This document shows positions 25,910-35,179 of a stretch of 64,000 nt of DNA, piece by piece. The position numbers were made by a program, and so were the translations under genes. The DNA comes from Pirellula sp. (lineage in GTDB: Bacteria; Planctomycetota; Planctomycetia; Pirellulales; PNKZ01). The stretch spans positions 1 through 64,000 of the forward strand of contig PNKZ01000015.1 in the NCBI GenBank assembly GCA_013822735.1, given 5' to 3'. Under the pieces are notes generated by a model, which was not told where the DNA came from, did no database searches, and saw nothing but the letters and a program-made list of their open reading frames with translations. How positions within the stretch are numbered: position 1 is the first letter of the stretch; the number at the start of each line of letters is the position of its first letter.

Positions 25910-28387
25910 ATGCATACCGTCCGTTTATTACCGCTCGTCGCCTGGGCAATTTTCTGGAATCCCGCTTTTTCATCGGCCGTGGCTCCCGCCGCGCCGGCTT
26001 CGTCGTTAACGATTCTCCCCGGCGACTTCACGCTCTACGGACCGGCTTGTCGACAGTCGCTCGTTGTGGAACGCCGCGCGCAGCACGACTACGTCGGCCA
26101 GATCGCCGCGGACGAAGTCAGTTTTCAATCCGGGGACGAAAAGATCGTGCGCATCGAGAACGGTATGGCGATCCCCGTCGCGGACGGCACGACGACCATC
26201 ACCGCGAATCACGCGAGCGGCACGGCGACAGTGAACGTCAAAGTCGTCGATATGACCAAGCCTTTCACCTGGAGCTTTCGCAACCACGTCGAAAGCGTGC
26301 TTCTCAAATCCGGCTGCACCACCGGGCCTTGCCACGGCGCGCAATCCGGCAAGGGAGGCTTCAAGCTTTCCCTCCGCGGGTACGATCCCGAAGGAGATTT
26401 CGTCGCCCTCACGCGGCAGGCCCGCGGCCGTCGCATTACGCCGACCGATCCCGGCCGGAGCCTGATTCTCACGAAGCCGACCGGCGCCGTCGCCCACAAG
26501 GGCGGGCTCCGCTTCCGCGTCGATTCGCTCGAATACAAAATCCTCGCCGATTGGATCGCGGCGGGCACCCCTGCCCCGAAGCCCGACGATGCCCGCATCG
26601 AACGCATTCAAATCCTGCCGGAGAACGTCGTCCTCAAGAAGAACGAATCCCAGCAGCTCATCGTGCTGGCCCACTTCTCCGACGGCCGTGTGGAAGACGT
26701 CACCCGCTGGACGCTCTTCACCTCGGCCAACGAATCGGCCGTGCAAATCGATCAAACCGGCCTCGCGACGACCGTGGGCTACGGCGAAGGAGCCCTCACC
26801 GCGTGGTATCTGAGCAAGGTCACCACGTCGTCGATCACCGTGCCGATGGCGACCCCCGCGCCCGCAGCGGCCTACAAGAATTCCGCGGACCGCAACTTCA
26901 TCGACCAGCTGGTGATGGGGAAGCTCATGAGCCTCGGCATTCCGCCGTCGCCGCAGAGTACCGACGGCGAATTCATCCGCCGCGTTTATCTCGACACGCT
27001 CGGCATCCTGCCGACGCTCGACGAAACGAAGCAATTCATGGCCGACAAGGCCCCGAATAAACGCGACCTCCTGATCGAAGCGGTCCTCGACCGTCCGGAG
27101 TTCGTCGACTACTGGTCTTACAAATGGTCGGACCTGCTGCTCGTCAACGGCGACAAGCTCGGCTTCGGCAATCGAGACAACGCCAACCAAGCCCTGCTCT
27201 GGTCGTACTACTCCTGGGTTCGCAACCACGTCGAGGCCGATACGCCGTGGGACCTACTGGTCCGCGAGCTGATGACCGCGTCGGGGAGCAACTTGGAAAA
27301 CGGCGCGTCGAACTTTTACTTGCTGCATCAAGACCCGCTCGACATGGCCGAGACCACGACGGTCGCCTTCCTCGGGCTGAATATCAATTGCGCTCGCTGC
27401 CACAACCATCCGCTCGAGAAATGGTCGAACGATCAGTACTACGCGATGGCCAACCTGTTCTCGCGCGTTCGTGTGAAGCAAGACGCGGGCGGGAAGTCGT
27501 CGGTCGTGTATGCCGACGTGTCGGGCGATCTGATCCAACCGCTCACGGGCAAGCCGCGCCCGCCGACGCCGCTCGACGGCACGCCGCTGGCGCTCGACGA
27601 CCCCAAGGATCGTCGCGTTCACCTCGCGGCGTGGCTCACCTCGCCGACGAACCCCTACTTCGCGCGCTCGATCACCAACCGCGTCTGGGCCAACTTCTTC
27701 GGCCGGGGGCTCGTCGAACCGGTCGACGATTTAAGACTCACCAACCCGCCGAGCAACCCGGAGCTCTTGGACGCCGCGGCCAAGTACCTGGTCGATCAGA
27801 AGTTCCAGCTGAAGTCCCTCATGCGGCAGATTTTGCAATCGGCCGCGTATCAACGGAGCAGCATGCCGCTAGCCGCGAACGAACTCGACGATCGGTTCTA
27901 CTCGCGCTACTACCCGAAGCGATTGATGGCGGAAGTGCTGCTCGATGCGGCGTCGAACATCACCGCACAGCCGACGAAGTTCCCCGGCTTCCCTGATGGT
28001 TACCGAGCATTGCAACTGCCGTCGTCGAGCGCGGCTTCGTACTTCTTGTCGACATTCGGCCGTCCCGATCGGCTTGTCACCTGCGCTTGTGAGCGGAGCG
28101 ATCAGCCGACCATGGTACAGGTGCTGCACATCACCAACGGCGACACGGTGAACATGAAGCTCTCGGCGAAGGATAACGCCTTGGGCAAGGCTCTGGCCGC
28201 GGGCAAGAGCGACGCCGAAGTGCTCGACCAATTGTTCCTGCACGCCCTCTCACGCTTGCCGACGGCGGCCGAGAAGGACCGTGTGGTAAAAGAACTCGCC
28301 GCCGCCCAAGGGTACGACAAACGCAAAGCCTGGGAAGACGTGTATTGGAGCGTCCTGAGCAGTAAAGAGTTTTTGTTTAATCACTGA
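25910..28387 (+). CDS. DUF1549/DUF1553 domain protein with bacterial Ig-like and cytochrome-c-like segments
   Basis: 825 residues from ATG 25910, which starts a clear signal peptide (MHTVRLLPLVAWAIFWNPAFSSAVA); the track start at 25673 lies in repeats. A BIG2-like domain (QSGDEKIVRIENGMAIPVADGTTTITA) is followed by a CTTGPCHGAQSGKGGF segment of planctomycete-cytochrome type. A second Ig-like domain, DUF1549 (FIDQLVMGKLMSLGIPPSP..FIRRVYLDTLGILP) and C-terminal DUF1553 (HLAAWLTSPTNPYFARSITNRVWANFFGRGLV) complete it. The partner is the DUF1501 protein; the shared substrate is unknown. Confidence 0.92.
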   Translation: MHTVRLLPLVAWAIFWNPAFSSAVAPAAPASSLTILPGDFTLYGPACRQSLVVERRAQHDYVGQIAADEVSFQSGDEKIVRIENGMAIPVADGTTTITANHASGTATVNVKVVDMTKPFTWSFRNHVESVLLKSGCTTGPCHGAQSGKGGFKLSLRGYDPEGDFVALTRQARGRRITPTDPGRSLILTKPTGAVAHKGGLRFRVDSLEYKILADWIAAGTPAPKPDDARIERIQILPENVVLKKNESQQLIVLAHFSDGRVEDVTRWTLFTSANESAVQIDQTGLATTVGYGEGALTAWYLSKVTTSSITVPMATPAPAAAYKNSADRNFIDQLVMGKLMSLGIPPSPQSTDGEFIRRVYLDTLGILPTLDETKQFMADKAPNKRDLLIEAVLDRPEFVDYWSYKWSDLLLVNGDKLGFGNRDNANQALLWSYYSWVRNHVEADTPWDLLVRELMTASGSNLENGASNFYLLHQDPLDMAETTTVAFLGLNINCARCHNHPLEKWSNDQYYAMANLFSRVRVKQDAGGKSSVVYADVSGDLIQPLTGKPRPPTPLDGTPLALDDPKDRRVHLAAWLTSPTNPYFARSITNRVWANFFGRGLVEPVDDLRLTNPPSNPELLDAAAKYLVDQKFQLKSLMRQILQSAAYQRSSMPLAANELDDRFYSRYYPKRLMAEVLLDAASNITAQPTKFPGFPDGYRALQLPSSSAASYFLSTFGRPDRLVTCACERSDQPTMVQVLHITNGDTVNMKLSAKDNALGKALAAGKSDAEVLDQLFLHALSRLPTAAEKDRVVKELAAAQGYDKRKAWEDVYWSVLSSKEFLFNH

Positions 28388-28853
28388 GCAAGCGTGGTGA
28401 GTGGCGAGTGATGCGAGCCGCTGATCCTCCCCTCGCCCCTTGCGGGAGAGGGGCCGGGGGTGAGGGGTCGCTTGCCCGAGATCCGGAAAGGGAGATCGGG
28501 GAGTTGAGAAGGGGATGTGGGGGATGAAAACGCTTCGGAAACGAAAGCACCAATCAATCCCCGTTTGGTCCCCTCGCCCCGACGAGCGAGTTTGCAACAA
28601 AGACCAGAACATGATTCGGGGAGAGGGATAGGGTGAGGGGGTAGGAAATGCTGACTGCTGAATGCGGAATGCCGAACAGGCCACGCAGATTCAAAGTCTG
28701 TTCAGCATTCAGCATTCGACTTTCTGCATTGTCTTTCGCCCCTCACCCTATCCCTCTCCCCCGATTCGAGTGCTAACCATCTCCAACGCCGCTCCGGGGG
28801 CGAGGGGACCAAACAGAATACTTTCAATTGTCCTGCCAACGACATTGACGACT
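28388..28853. repeat. Repeat-rich intergenic region (families B and related palindromes)
   Basis: No gene is present. A small palindrome spans 28427-28468 (CCCCTCGCCCCTTGCGGGAG and its complement-like half). Units at 28564-28641 and 28739-28814 are inverted copies of one another: TTTGGTCCCCTCGCCCC near one outer end and GGGGCGAGGGGACCAAAC near the other. Between them lies a further inverted pair of GCTGAATGC-type words. The whole could fold as one large cruciform. Confidence 0.75.
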
Positions 28854-31800
28854 ATGATCTCCAAACTGACCTACACATTCGCCCTAGTCTCGCTGTTCGC
28901 GTCCACAAGCGCGCTGCATGCCGCCGACGCGTCGCCTGACTACAACCGCGACATCGCGCCGATCTTCAAGACCTATTGCAACGGCTGCCATAACGCAACC
29001 GATCGCGAAGGAAAGCTGAGCCTGGAGCAATACGACCATCTGCTCAAGGGCGGGGCCGGCGGCGTGGCCGTCGTGCCGGGCCAGCCTGCGCTCAGTCGTT
29101 TGTTGCTGCTGGTCGAAGGTCGCGAGCAGCCGGTGATGCCGCCGGAAGACAACGAGAAGCCGAAGCCGGAAGAAATCACGTTGCTCCGCCGCTGGATTGA
29201 AGCCGGCGCGAAAGGCCCGAGCGGCGCTGTGCCCGATCCGACGATCCTCGTCACGCCGCAAGTGAAGCTCACCGCTCCGGCGCGCGACGCCGCAACGGCC
29301 GTGGCCGTGAGTCCGACGCAGCCTTTGGCGGCCGTCGGCGCTTATCGCTCGGTGCGGCTCGTCGGGCTCGACGATCAAGCCGTGGCCCGCACGATCTCCG
29401 GCATTCGCGGGCCGGTCGCCGATCTCGAATTCTCGCGCGACGGCAAGCTGCTGGCCACTGCGGCCGGCGAGCCGGGCGTGTTCGGCGAAGCACAACTTTG
29501 GAACCCGGCCGACGGCAAGCTCGTGCGTACGTTCACCGGCCATCGCGATAGTTTGTACGCGGTCGCCCTCAGCCCCGACGGCAAGCTGCTTGCCACGGCG
29601 AGCTACGACCAAATGATCAAGCTGTGGGACACGGCGACGGGCAAAGAGCTGCGCACGCTCGCCGGGCACAACGGAGCGGTGTACGACCTCGCGTTTGCTC
29701 CCAACGGCAAGATCCTGGCGAGTTGCGGCGCCGATCGCACCGTGAAACTGTGGGACGCCGCCTCCGGCACGCGACTCGACACCTTCTCGCAAGCCACGAA
29801 AGAACTCTATGCCGTGGCGTTTAGCCCCGACGGCAAGACCGTGGTCGCCGGCGGCGCCGACAACCGCATCCGAGCCTGGACGATCAGCCCGACAGCGAAA
29901 GAAAACACCAACCCGCTCACAATCACGCGCTTCGCCCACGAAGGAGCCGTGATCAAGCTTGCGTATTCCGCCGACGGCAAAACGCTCATCTCGGCCGGCG
30001 AAGATCGCTTGGTGCGCATCTGGAACGCGGCGACCATCATGGAGCGCCAGGCTCTCGAAAAACAGCCGGATTGGGTGCCGGGCCTCGCTCTCACGGCCGA
30101 CGGCCTGACGCTGGCCGTCGGGCGCATGGACGGCTCGTTCGTCGTGTACGACGTGAAGACCGCCCAGCCGAAGCCGGCGTTGCCGCCGGAAATCGCGACG
30201 GTCGCACCGCGCGGCATCCGACGCGGCGTGCTGACGACGGTGACGCTCACCGGCAAGCAACTCGCCGGCGTCAGCAAGCTCGTGCTTCGCGACGCCATGG
30301 GCAAGCCGGTCGCTGCGGAAATTCGTCCGGTTGCCGAAGGACACACGGCAACCACGGTCCGCTTTGAAATTGCACCCGACGCGAAGCTTCCCCGGGGCAC
30401 GTATCAGCTGGTCGCGAGCGGCGCTGCGGCCAAGAGCAAGGCGGCCTCGATCGAGGTGGACGACCTGCCGCAGCTTGCCGAACTTGAGCCGAACGATTCG
30501 GCGCCGCGCACCAAACCGACGGCGCTCGAAGCCGGCTATTGGGGCGTCTGCTCGCGTCCCGGCGATATGGACAACTGCCGCTTTGCGGCGAAGCGCGGCC
30601 AGACGATCGTTTGCCGCGTGGAAGCCAAGTCGCTCGGCTCGATGCTCAACGGTTTCCTCACGGTGCTCGATCCGGCGGGGCAAACCGTGGCGACCAACAA
30701 CGACTTCGACGATCAAGACGATCCGATCGTCGCCTACACGATCCCGGCCGACGGCATCTATACGGTGCGCGTGAACGATCAATCGATGGCCGGCGGTGCG
30801 CAGCATTTCTATCGCCTCTCGCTCGGCACGTTCCCGTTGGTCACCGGCGTATTTCCGTTGAACGTGGCCGTCGGCAAGCCGGCCGACGTGGAACTCACCG
30901 GCTTTAATCTGCCGAAGTTGCACACGGCCAAGGTCGAAGCGAAGACGGCCGGCATCACCGAAGTGCCGTACGACGTGGAACTCCTCCGCGTCGTGAAGAA
31001 GCCGACCGTCATGGCGACGGCCGAAAATGAAGTCGCCGAAATCGAACCGAACGACACCGCGATGAAGGCTCAAGCGGTGAGCGTACCAGTACACGTGAAC
31101 GGCCGAATCTATGCGACGGCGAAAGACGCCGCGGGCGATGCCGATTACGTTCGCTTCGAAGCTCGCAAGGGACAAACCTACTTAGTAGAAACCGAAGCCC
31201 GACGGCGCGGCTCACCGGTCGACACGAAAATTGAGATCCTGACGACCGACGGCAAGCCGGTGCCGCGCGTAATTCTGCAAGCGGTACGCGACAGCTACGT
31301 GACGTTCCGCAGTATCGATTCCGGCGCGCTCGAGTGCCGGCTCTTCAATTGGGAAGAGATGGAACTCAACGAGTATCTTTACCTCTCCGGCGAGGTCGTG
31401 AAGAACTTCCGCAAGCCGCGCGGTCCGGATTCCGGCTTCGAGTTCTACCAATCGGGCGGTAAGCGGCGCAACTATTTTGATACGAGCGCGTCGGGGCACG
31501 CGTTGGACGAACCGGCGTATATCGTCGAGGCCCATCCGGTCGGCGCGAAGCTCATCTACAACGGCCTGCCGCAGTTCACGCTGCCGTATGCGAACGACGA
31601 CGACGCCCTGCGCATGGCGGGCGCCGACTCGAAGCTGATGTTCACCGCTCCGGCAGACGGCGCGTACGTGGTGCGCGTCACCGACGTCCGCGGCTTCAGC
31701 GGCGACCACTTCAACTATCGCCTGACCATTCGGGAACCGAAGCCCGACTTCCTGGTCCGCCTCTCGACGAATGCGCCGACGATCTCGCTGGGGAGCGGCG

Positions 31801-32462
31801 CGGCGATCAACCTCGCCGCCGAGCGCATCGACGGCTTCGACGGCGAGATCACGATCGATGTCGCCGGCCTGCCGCCAGGCTACCGGGTCTCACAACCGAT
31901 CACCATCGAGGCCGGCCACAACGCGGCCCGCATGGTGCTCTTCGCCGCGGCCGATGCGAAGCTCGCCCCGCCGGAAGCCTGGAGCCAAGTGAAGGTGTCG
32001 GCCCGAGCCGTGGTCGCCGGCAAGGATGTCGTTAAATCGCTCGACGGCTTTAAATCGGCGACGCTCGAAACGAAGCCGAAGTTGCTCGTGACGTTGGAAC
32101 CGGCGGAACTGACGATCGCCCCAGGCACGACGGTGAGCGCCAAATTAAAGATCGAACGCAACGGCTTCGAAGAGCGGGTGGCGTTCGACATCGCGAACTT
32201 GCCGCACGGCGTGATCGTCGACAACATCGGCCTCAGCGGAATTTTGATTCCGGAGAAGCAATCGGAACGGCAGATTTTCCTGCGTTGCGACGATTGGGTG
32301 CCGGAGACCAGCCGCGCTTGCTTCGCCGAAACGAAGACGCCGCGTGCCGGCGGAGGCAAGGTGCAATTCGAAGCCTCGGCTCCGGTGGTGCTGCACGTGC
32401 GCAAGGCGTCGCCGCTGGCGAAGGCCGACGCCCCCCCGCAACCGGCATCCGCGACGAAGTAG
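28854..32462 (+). CDS. Planctomycete cytochrome-c/WD40 protein with PPC-type domains
   Basis: 1202 residues from ATG 28854, which starts a signal peptide (MISKLTYTFALVSLFASTSALHA). The tracked start at 28662 is inside repeats. A PSCyt1-type domain with haem motif CNGCH lies near residue 40-45. A seven-bladed WD40 propeller follows (for example HRDSLYAVALSPDGKLLATA; VKLWDAASGTRL), then an IPT-like domain and two bacterial pre-peptidase C-terminal-like domains (AELEPNDSAPRTKPTA and AEIEPNDTAMKAQAVS). It is predicted to be secreted or periplasmic and to bind haem. It is the third gene of the DUF1501 module. Confidence 0.9.
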   Translation: MISKLTYTFALVSLFASTSALHAADASPDYNRDIAPIFKTYCNGCHNATDREGKLSLEQYDHLLKGGAGGVAVVPGQPALSRLLLLVEGREQPVMPPEDNEKPKPEEITLLRRWIEAGAKGPSGAVPDPTILVTPQVKLTAPARDAATAVAVSPTQPLAAVGAYRSVRLVGLDDQAVARTISGIRGPVADLEFSRDGKLLATAAGEPGVFGEAQLWNPADGKLVRTFTGHRDSLYAVALSPDGKLLATASYDQMIKLWDTATGKELRTLAGHNGAVYDLAFAPNGKILASCGADRTVKLWDAASGTRLDTFSQATKELYAVAFSPDGKTVVAGGADNRIRAWTISPTAKENTNPLTITRFAHEGAVIKLAYSADGKTLISAGEDRLVRIWNAATIMERQALEKQPDWVPGLALTADGLTLAVGRMDGSFVVYDVKTAQPKPALPPEIATVAPRGIRRGVLTTVTLTGKQLAGVSKLVLRDAMGKPVAAEIRPVAEGHTATTVRFEIAPDAKLPRGTYQLVASGAAAKSKAASIEVDDLPQLAELEPNDSAPRTKPTALEAGYWGVCSRPGDMDNCRFAAKRGQTIVCRVEAKSLGSMLNGFLTVLDPAGQTVATNNDFDDQDDPIVAYTIPADGIYTVRVNDQSMAGGAQHFYRLSLGTFPLVTGVFPLNVAVGKPADVELTGFNLPKLHTAKVEAKTAGITEVPYDVELLRVVKKPTVMATAENEVAEIEPNDTAMKAQAVSVPVHVNGRIYATAKDAAGDADYVRFEARKGQTYLVETEARRRGSPVDTKIEILTTDGKPVPRVILQAVRDSYVTFRSIDSGALECRLFNWEEMELNEYLYLSGEVVKNFRKPRGPDSGFEFYQSGGKRRNYFDTSASGHALDEPAYIVEAHPVGAKLIYNGLPQFTLPYANDDDALRMAGADSKLMFTAPADGAYVVRVTDVRGFSGDHFNYRLTIREPKPDFLVRLSTNAPTISLGSGAAINLAAERIDGFDGEITIDVAGLPPGYRVSQPITIEAGHNAARMVLFAAADAKLAPPEAWSQVKVSARAVVAGKDVVKSLDGFKSATLETKPKLLVTLEPAELTIAPGTTVSAKLKIERNGFEERVAFDIANLPHGVIVDNIGLSGILIPEKQSERQIFLRCDDWVPETSRACFAETKTPRAGGGKVQFEASAPVVLHVRKASPLAKADAPPQPASATK

Positions 32463-32483
32463 CGCTCGCCTTCGGCGGAATAA

Positions 32484-32535
32484 CCAATGACCAAGCACCA
32501 AATTCCAAACTTGGAATTTGGTGCTTGGTCATTGG
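32484..32535. terminator. Perfect 25-base inverted repeat between convergent genes
   Basis: Arms 32484-32508 and 32511-32535 are exactly complementary (start CCAATGACCAAGCACC) with only two bases between. It lies 22 bases after the WD40 protein stop and 56 bases before the end of the convergent isomerase gene, so it is a likely bidirectional terminator. The GGTGCTTGG words recur near 58369-58398, suggesting a dispersed element. Confidence 0.65.
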
Positions 32536-32590
32536 AATTTATGTACAGGGCACTGCCGGACGAGCCGGCAGCGGCACAAAAGGCACGCGG

Positions 32591-33394
32591 TTATATGGTG
32601 AGCTTCGCGAACGCTTCTCGTGAGTGATCGAGCAGATCAAGATAGCCGCTCGGTTCGACGTCGGTGCCGATGAGTTCGACGTCGTAGTAGCCGTTGAAGC
32701 CCGCCATGCCGAGCGCCGCGACGATCTCTGCGAGCGGCACCACGCCGTCGCCGAGTTTTGTGCGTACTTGCTCGCCCCCTTGCGGCGGATGCCCGTCGCC
32801 CAGATGTACCACCGCGATATGCGGGGCCACGGTCGCGAGATTGGTCTTCCAGGCCGGGCAGAGGCCCATGTGGTAAGTGTGGAATGCCAGCTTGAGCCGG
32901 GGATGGCCGAGCGTTTCGATGAGCGAGACGGCGTCGTTGAGGTCGTTGAGGAACGTACATTCCGAAGTTACTTCGGCGTGCATGGGCTCCAATGCCAGCG
33001 TCACCCCCTGCTCCGCCGCCAGCGGCAGCAATTCTTTAAGCGCTTCCTTCAGCAGCCGGCGAGCGTGGTTATGGGTATGGCCGCCGCGAGCGCCGGTATA
33101 CACGACTAAGCAGCCGGCGCGCATGTGAGCCGCCGAGTGAATGGCGTCACGGGCATCTTCCAGGCCGTCGCGAAAGGAGCGGCCGTCGCTGCCGGTGAAT
33201 CCGCCGCACCAGAGCAGATTGGAAACGCGTAGGCCCGACTCTTCGAGCAGTTCGATTCCCTTCTCTTCGCCGAACTCGGTGAGCTTCTGTCGCCACACGC
33301 CGACGGCTTCGTAGCCCGCGCGTTTGAAGTGCGCCACATCCTCTTCGAACGACCACCGAAACGTGGTCAACTCACTCATCGACAAAACCGACAT
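32591..33394 (-). CDS. Sugar phosphate isomerase/epimerase (xylose isomerase-like TIM barrel)
   Basis: 267 residues from ATG 33394, supported by GAGGAG 8 bases upstream; the longer track ORF is rejected. The AP_endonuc_2/xylose-isomerase-like TIM barrel is recognisable by WSFEEDVAHFKRAGYEAVGVW, the metal-site Glu in LALEPMHAEVTSE, the His in FHTYHMG, the VVHLGDGHPPQG segment, and a final Glu in YYDVELIGTD. Members interconvert keto-sugars such as myo-inosose or tagatose-type sugars; the substrate is not determinable. The gene stands alone between convergent and tandem neighbours. Confidence 0.88.
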   Translation of the reverse strand: MSVLSMSELTTFRWSFEEDVAHFKRAGYEAVGVWRQKLTEFGEEKGIELLEESGLRVSNLLWCGGFTGSDGRSFRDGLEDARDAIHSAAHMRAGCLVVYTGARGGHTHNHARRLLKEALKELLPLAAEQGVTLALEPMHAEVTSECTFLNDLNDAVSLIETLGHPRLKLAFHTYHMGLCPAWKTNLATVAPHIAVVHLGDGHPPQGGEQVRTKLGDGVVPLAEIVAALGMAGFNGYYDVELIGTDVEPSGYLDLLDHSREAFAKLTI

Positions 33395-33578
33395 CCGTGC
33401 AGGCTCCTCGTAACGCAGGCCGCAAGACGCCCCCCGTGGATGAAGGCCCCGGCCGCGGGAAGGCGTCAGTATGAAAAGCAAACGGGAGTCTGTAAAGCGA
33501 ACGGCGCGAACTCGCGTCACACGGAGAAAAATCCGCCGACATTGCTCTTGCCAAAACGATTCGGCCGCGGGCCATTTT

Positions 33579-34919
33579 TCAGTTCGCGTGCCCGTGGCGG
33601 GGCTCGACGAGGCGGAACGTCAGCACGCTGGCAAGCGCGATGAGCGCCGCCCCCCCGACGAAGACGCGCTCGTAGCCGACGACGTCGACCGCCCATCCGA
33701 CCAGCGGTGAGAAGCAAAACGGCACGGCCAAGCAAAGACTGAGCGTGCTGAGGTAGCGCGGGTGATCATGATCGGGGGCGATTTCGAGCGTGTAGCCGAC
33801 CATGGTCTTGAGCGAAATCGGCGTCATGCCGAGCGGAATAAAGACGAGCCAGAACCAGCGTGCCCCTTCCTCGCGTCCCAAGGCATCGACGGCGAGCGCA
33901 GTAAGCGGGGCCAGCGAATTGACGAACACCGCGAGCCGGAGGCCGAGGCGTTCGCCGCGTTTTTCGACGATCCAGCCGAGCAGCAAGCCGAACGTGCCGA
34001 CGGCCGCGTTCTGCACGATCACCCAAATCATTAGGTTGCCGCCGACCAGCCCGAGCCGCTCGCGCGCGAGCGCTTGATAGTGCGGAAAGAGCACCGTGCC
34101 GATCGCCGAGAGCATCACGACGACGGCCAGCTTGCGAAAGTTGGCGTCGTGACGGAGCACGTCCCAAGCGCCGCGGAGCGGATGCGCAACCGGCGCGCTC
34201 AGCTTGGCCGCGTCGTCGGGCGTTTCGCGAATAAAGAGCGCCCCCGCGGCCGCCAGCGCGAAGCAGATGCCGGTGAAACCGAAAATGTAGGTGAAGCCGC
34301 CGTCGGGCAGAGCGAGCCATGCGCCCATGAGCCACCAGGCGAAGACGATTGCCATGCCGGAGCCGGAGAACGTGGCGACGGCGAGCATCCGCCCGCGGAG
34401 CCGCACCGGCAGCAGCTTTCCTTGAAGCGTGCTGTACGAAATTTGATTCAACCCATGGCAGCAGGAGAACACGCCGTAGAGAGCGAGAAAGAGGGGCGCC
34501 ATCCAGGTATGAGCATGGGCCTGAGGTACAAAGCCCCAAACCAGTGCGAGGGCCAAGAACGGCAGACCCATCGAGAGCGTCCAAACCACGAGCGCATGCT
34601 TCTTGAGCGGCATCTTGCGGAGGCGACGGGCGAAGAGCGCGGGGGGGATGCTCTGGCCGAACCGATTGACGACCAACAAGCAGCCCCGAATCCAGCCGGG
34701 GCCCGCGACCATGTCGAGAAAGGCCGGCATGATGACGCTCTCGGTCTTGAAGATCCAGCCGATGCGCACGACGACATCGTATAAGACCAGCGAAATCAGA
34801 TTGCGCCCGGCGTGCTCGCGGTCGTCGCCCGGTCGCGCGTCGAGCGCATCGGCCGCCGCGGCCACGTCGGAAAACGTGCCGTCGGCGGGAGTCGAAGTGC
34901 TAAGCGGCGGGGCGGACAT
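33579..34919 (-). CDS. Major facilitator superfamily transporter
   Basis: 446 residues with about twelve hydrophobic segments in two bundles separated by a cytoplasmic loop near the middle (FIRETPDDAAKLSAPVAHPLRGAWDV). The N-terminal ~50 residues form a soluble acidic leader. The profile is that of an MFS permease, possibly with a sugar or drug substrate; I cannot specify it. The last helices end at VGGAALIALASVLTFRLVEPRHGHAN. No co-transcribed partner is evident. Confidence 0.85.
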   Translation of the reverse strand: MSAPPLSTSTPADGTFSDVAAAADALDARPGDDREHAGRNLISLVLYDVVVRIGWIFKTESVIMPAFLDMVAGPGWIRGCLLVVNRFGQSIPPALFARRLRKMPLKKHALVVWTLSMGLPFLALALVWGFVPQAHAHTWMAPLFLALYGVFSCCHGLNQISYSTLQGKLLPVRLRGRMLAVATFSGSGMAIVFAWWLMGAWLALPDGGFTYIFGFTGICFALAAAGALFIRETPDDAAKLSAPVAHPLRGAWDVLRHDANFRKLAVVVMLSAIGTVLFPHYQALARERLGLVGGNLMIWVIVQNAAVGTFGLLLGWIVEKRGERLGLRLAVFVNSLAPLTALAVDALGREEGARWFWLVFIPLGMTPISLKTMVGYTLEIAPDHDHPRYLSTLSLCLAVPFCFSPLVGWAVDVVGYERVFVGGAALIALASVLTFRLVEPRHGHAN

Positions 34920-35179
34920 CGCGGAATTCTAGCCGGCGCGACGGCTCGGCACGAGATGAATCGGCCGCCGCGCGCGTCGGCATCGCTCCAATTCGCGTAA
35001 AACAAACGCGCCTCGCCCGGAAGCGGCCGCTTGAATCGCCTTCTCCGCCGGTTAAACTCGAAGTTCCGCGATCGCGGCAAATCACCGAGGCCGTCGCTCC
35101 GTTCGCACATTGAGCCGTCGCTCGGCGATGTCGTGGGACGCGAGTCAGGCTTTACCCGTCTTCTCCGAGCACCAACACT

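Noticed and set aside
26006-27229. 407 aa ORF on the minus strand
   Set aside because: Antisense of the DUF1549/1553 gene; high GC third positions keep this frame open.
25677-28815. Family B repeats as a complete insertion sequence
   Set aside because: No transposase is encoded between or inside them; the enclosed gene is DUF1549/1553.
28662-28853. N-terminal extension of the cytochrome/WD40 ORF
   Set aside because: It lies in repeats; the signal peptide begins at 28854.
28884-31175. 763 aa ORF on the minus strand
   Set aside because: Antisense of the cytochrome/WD40 gene with Arg/His-rich low-complexity sequence and no domain.
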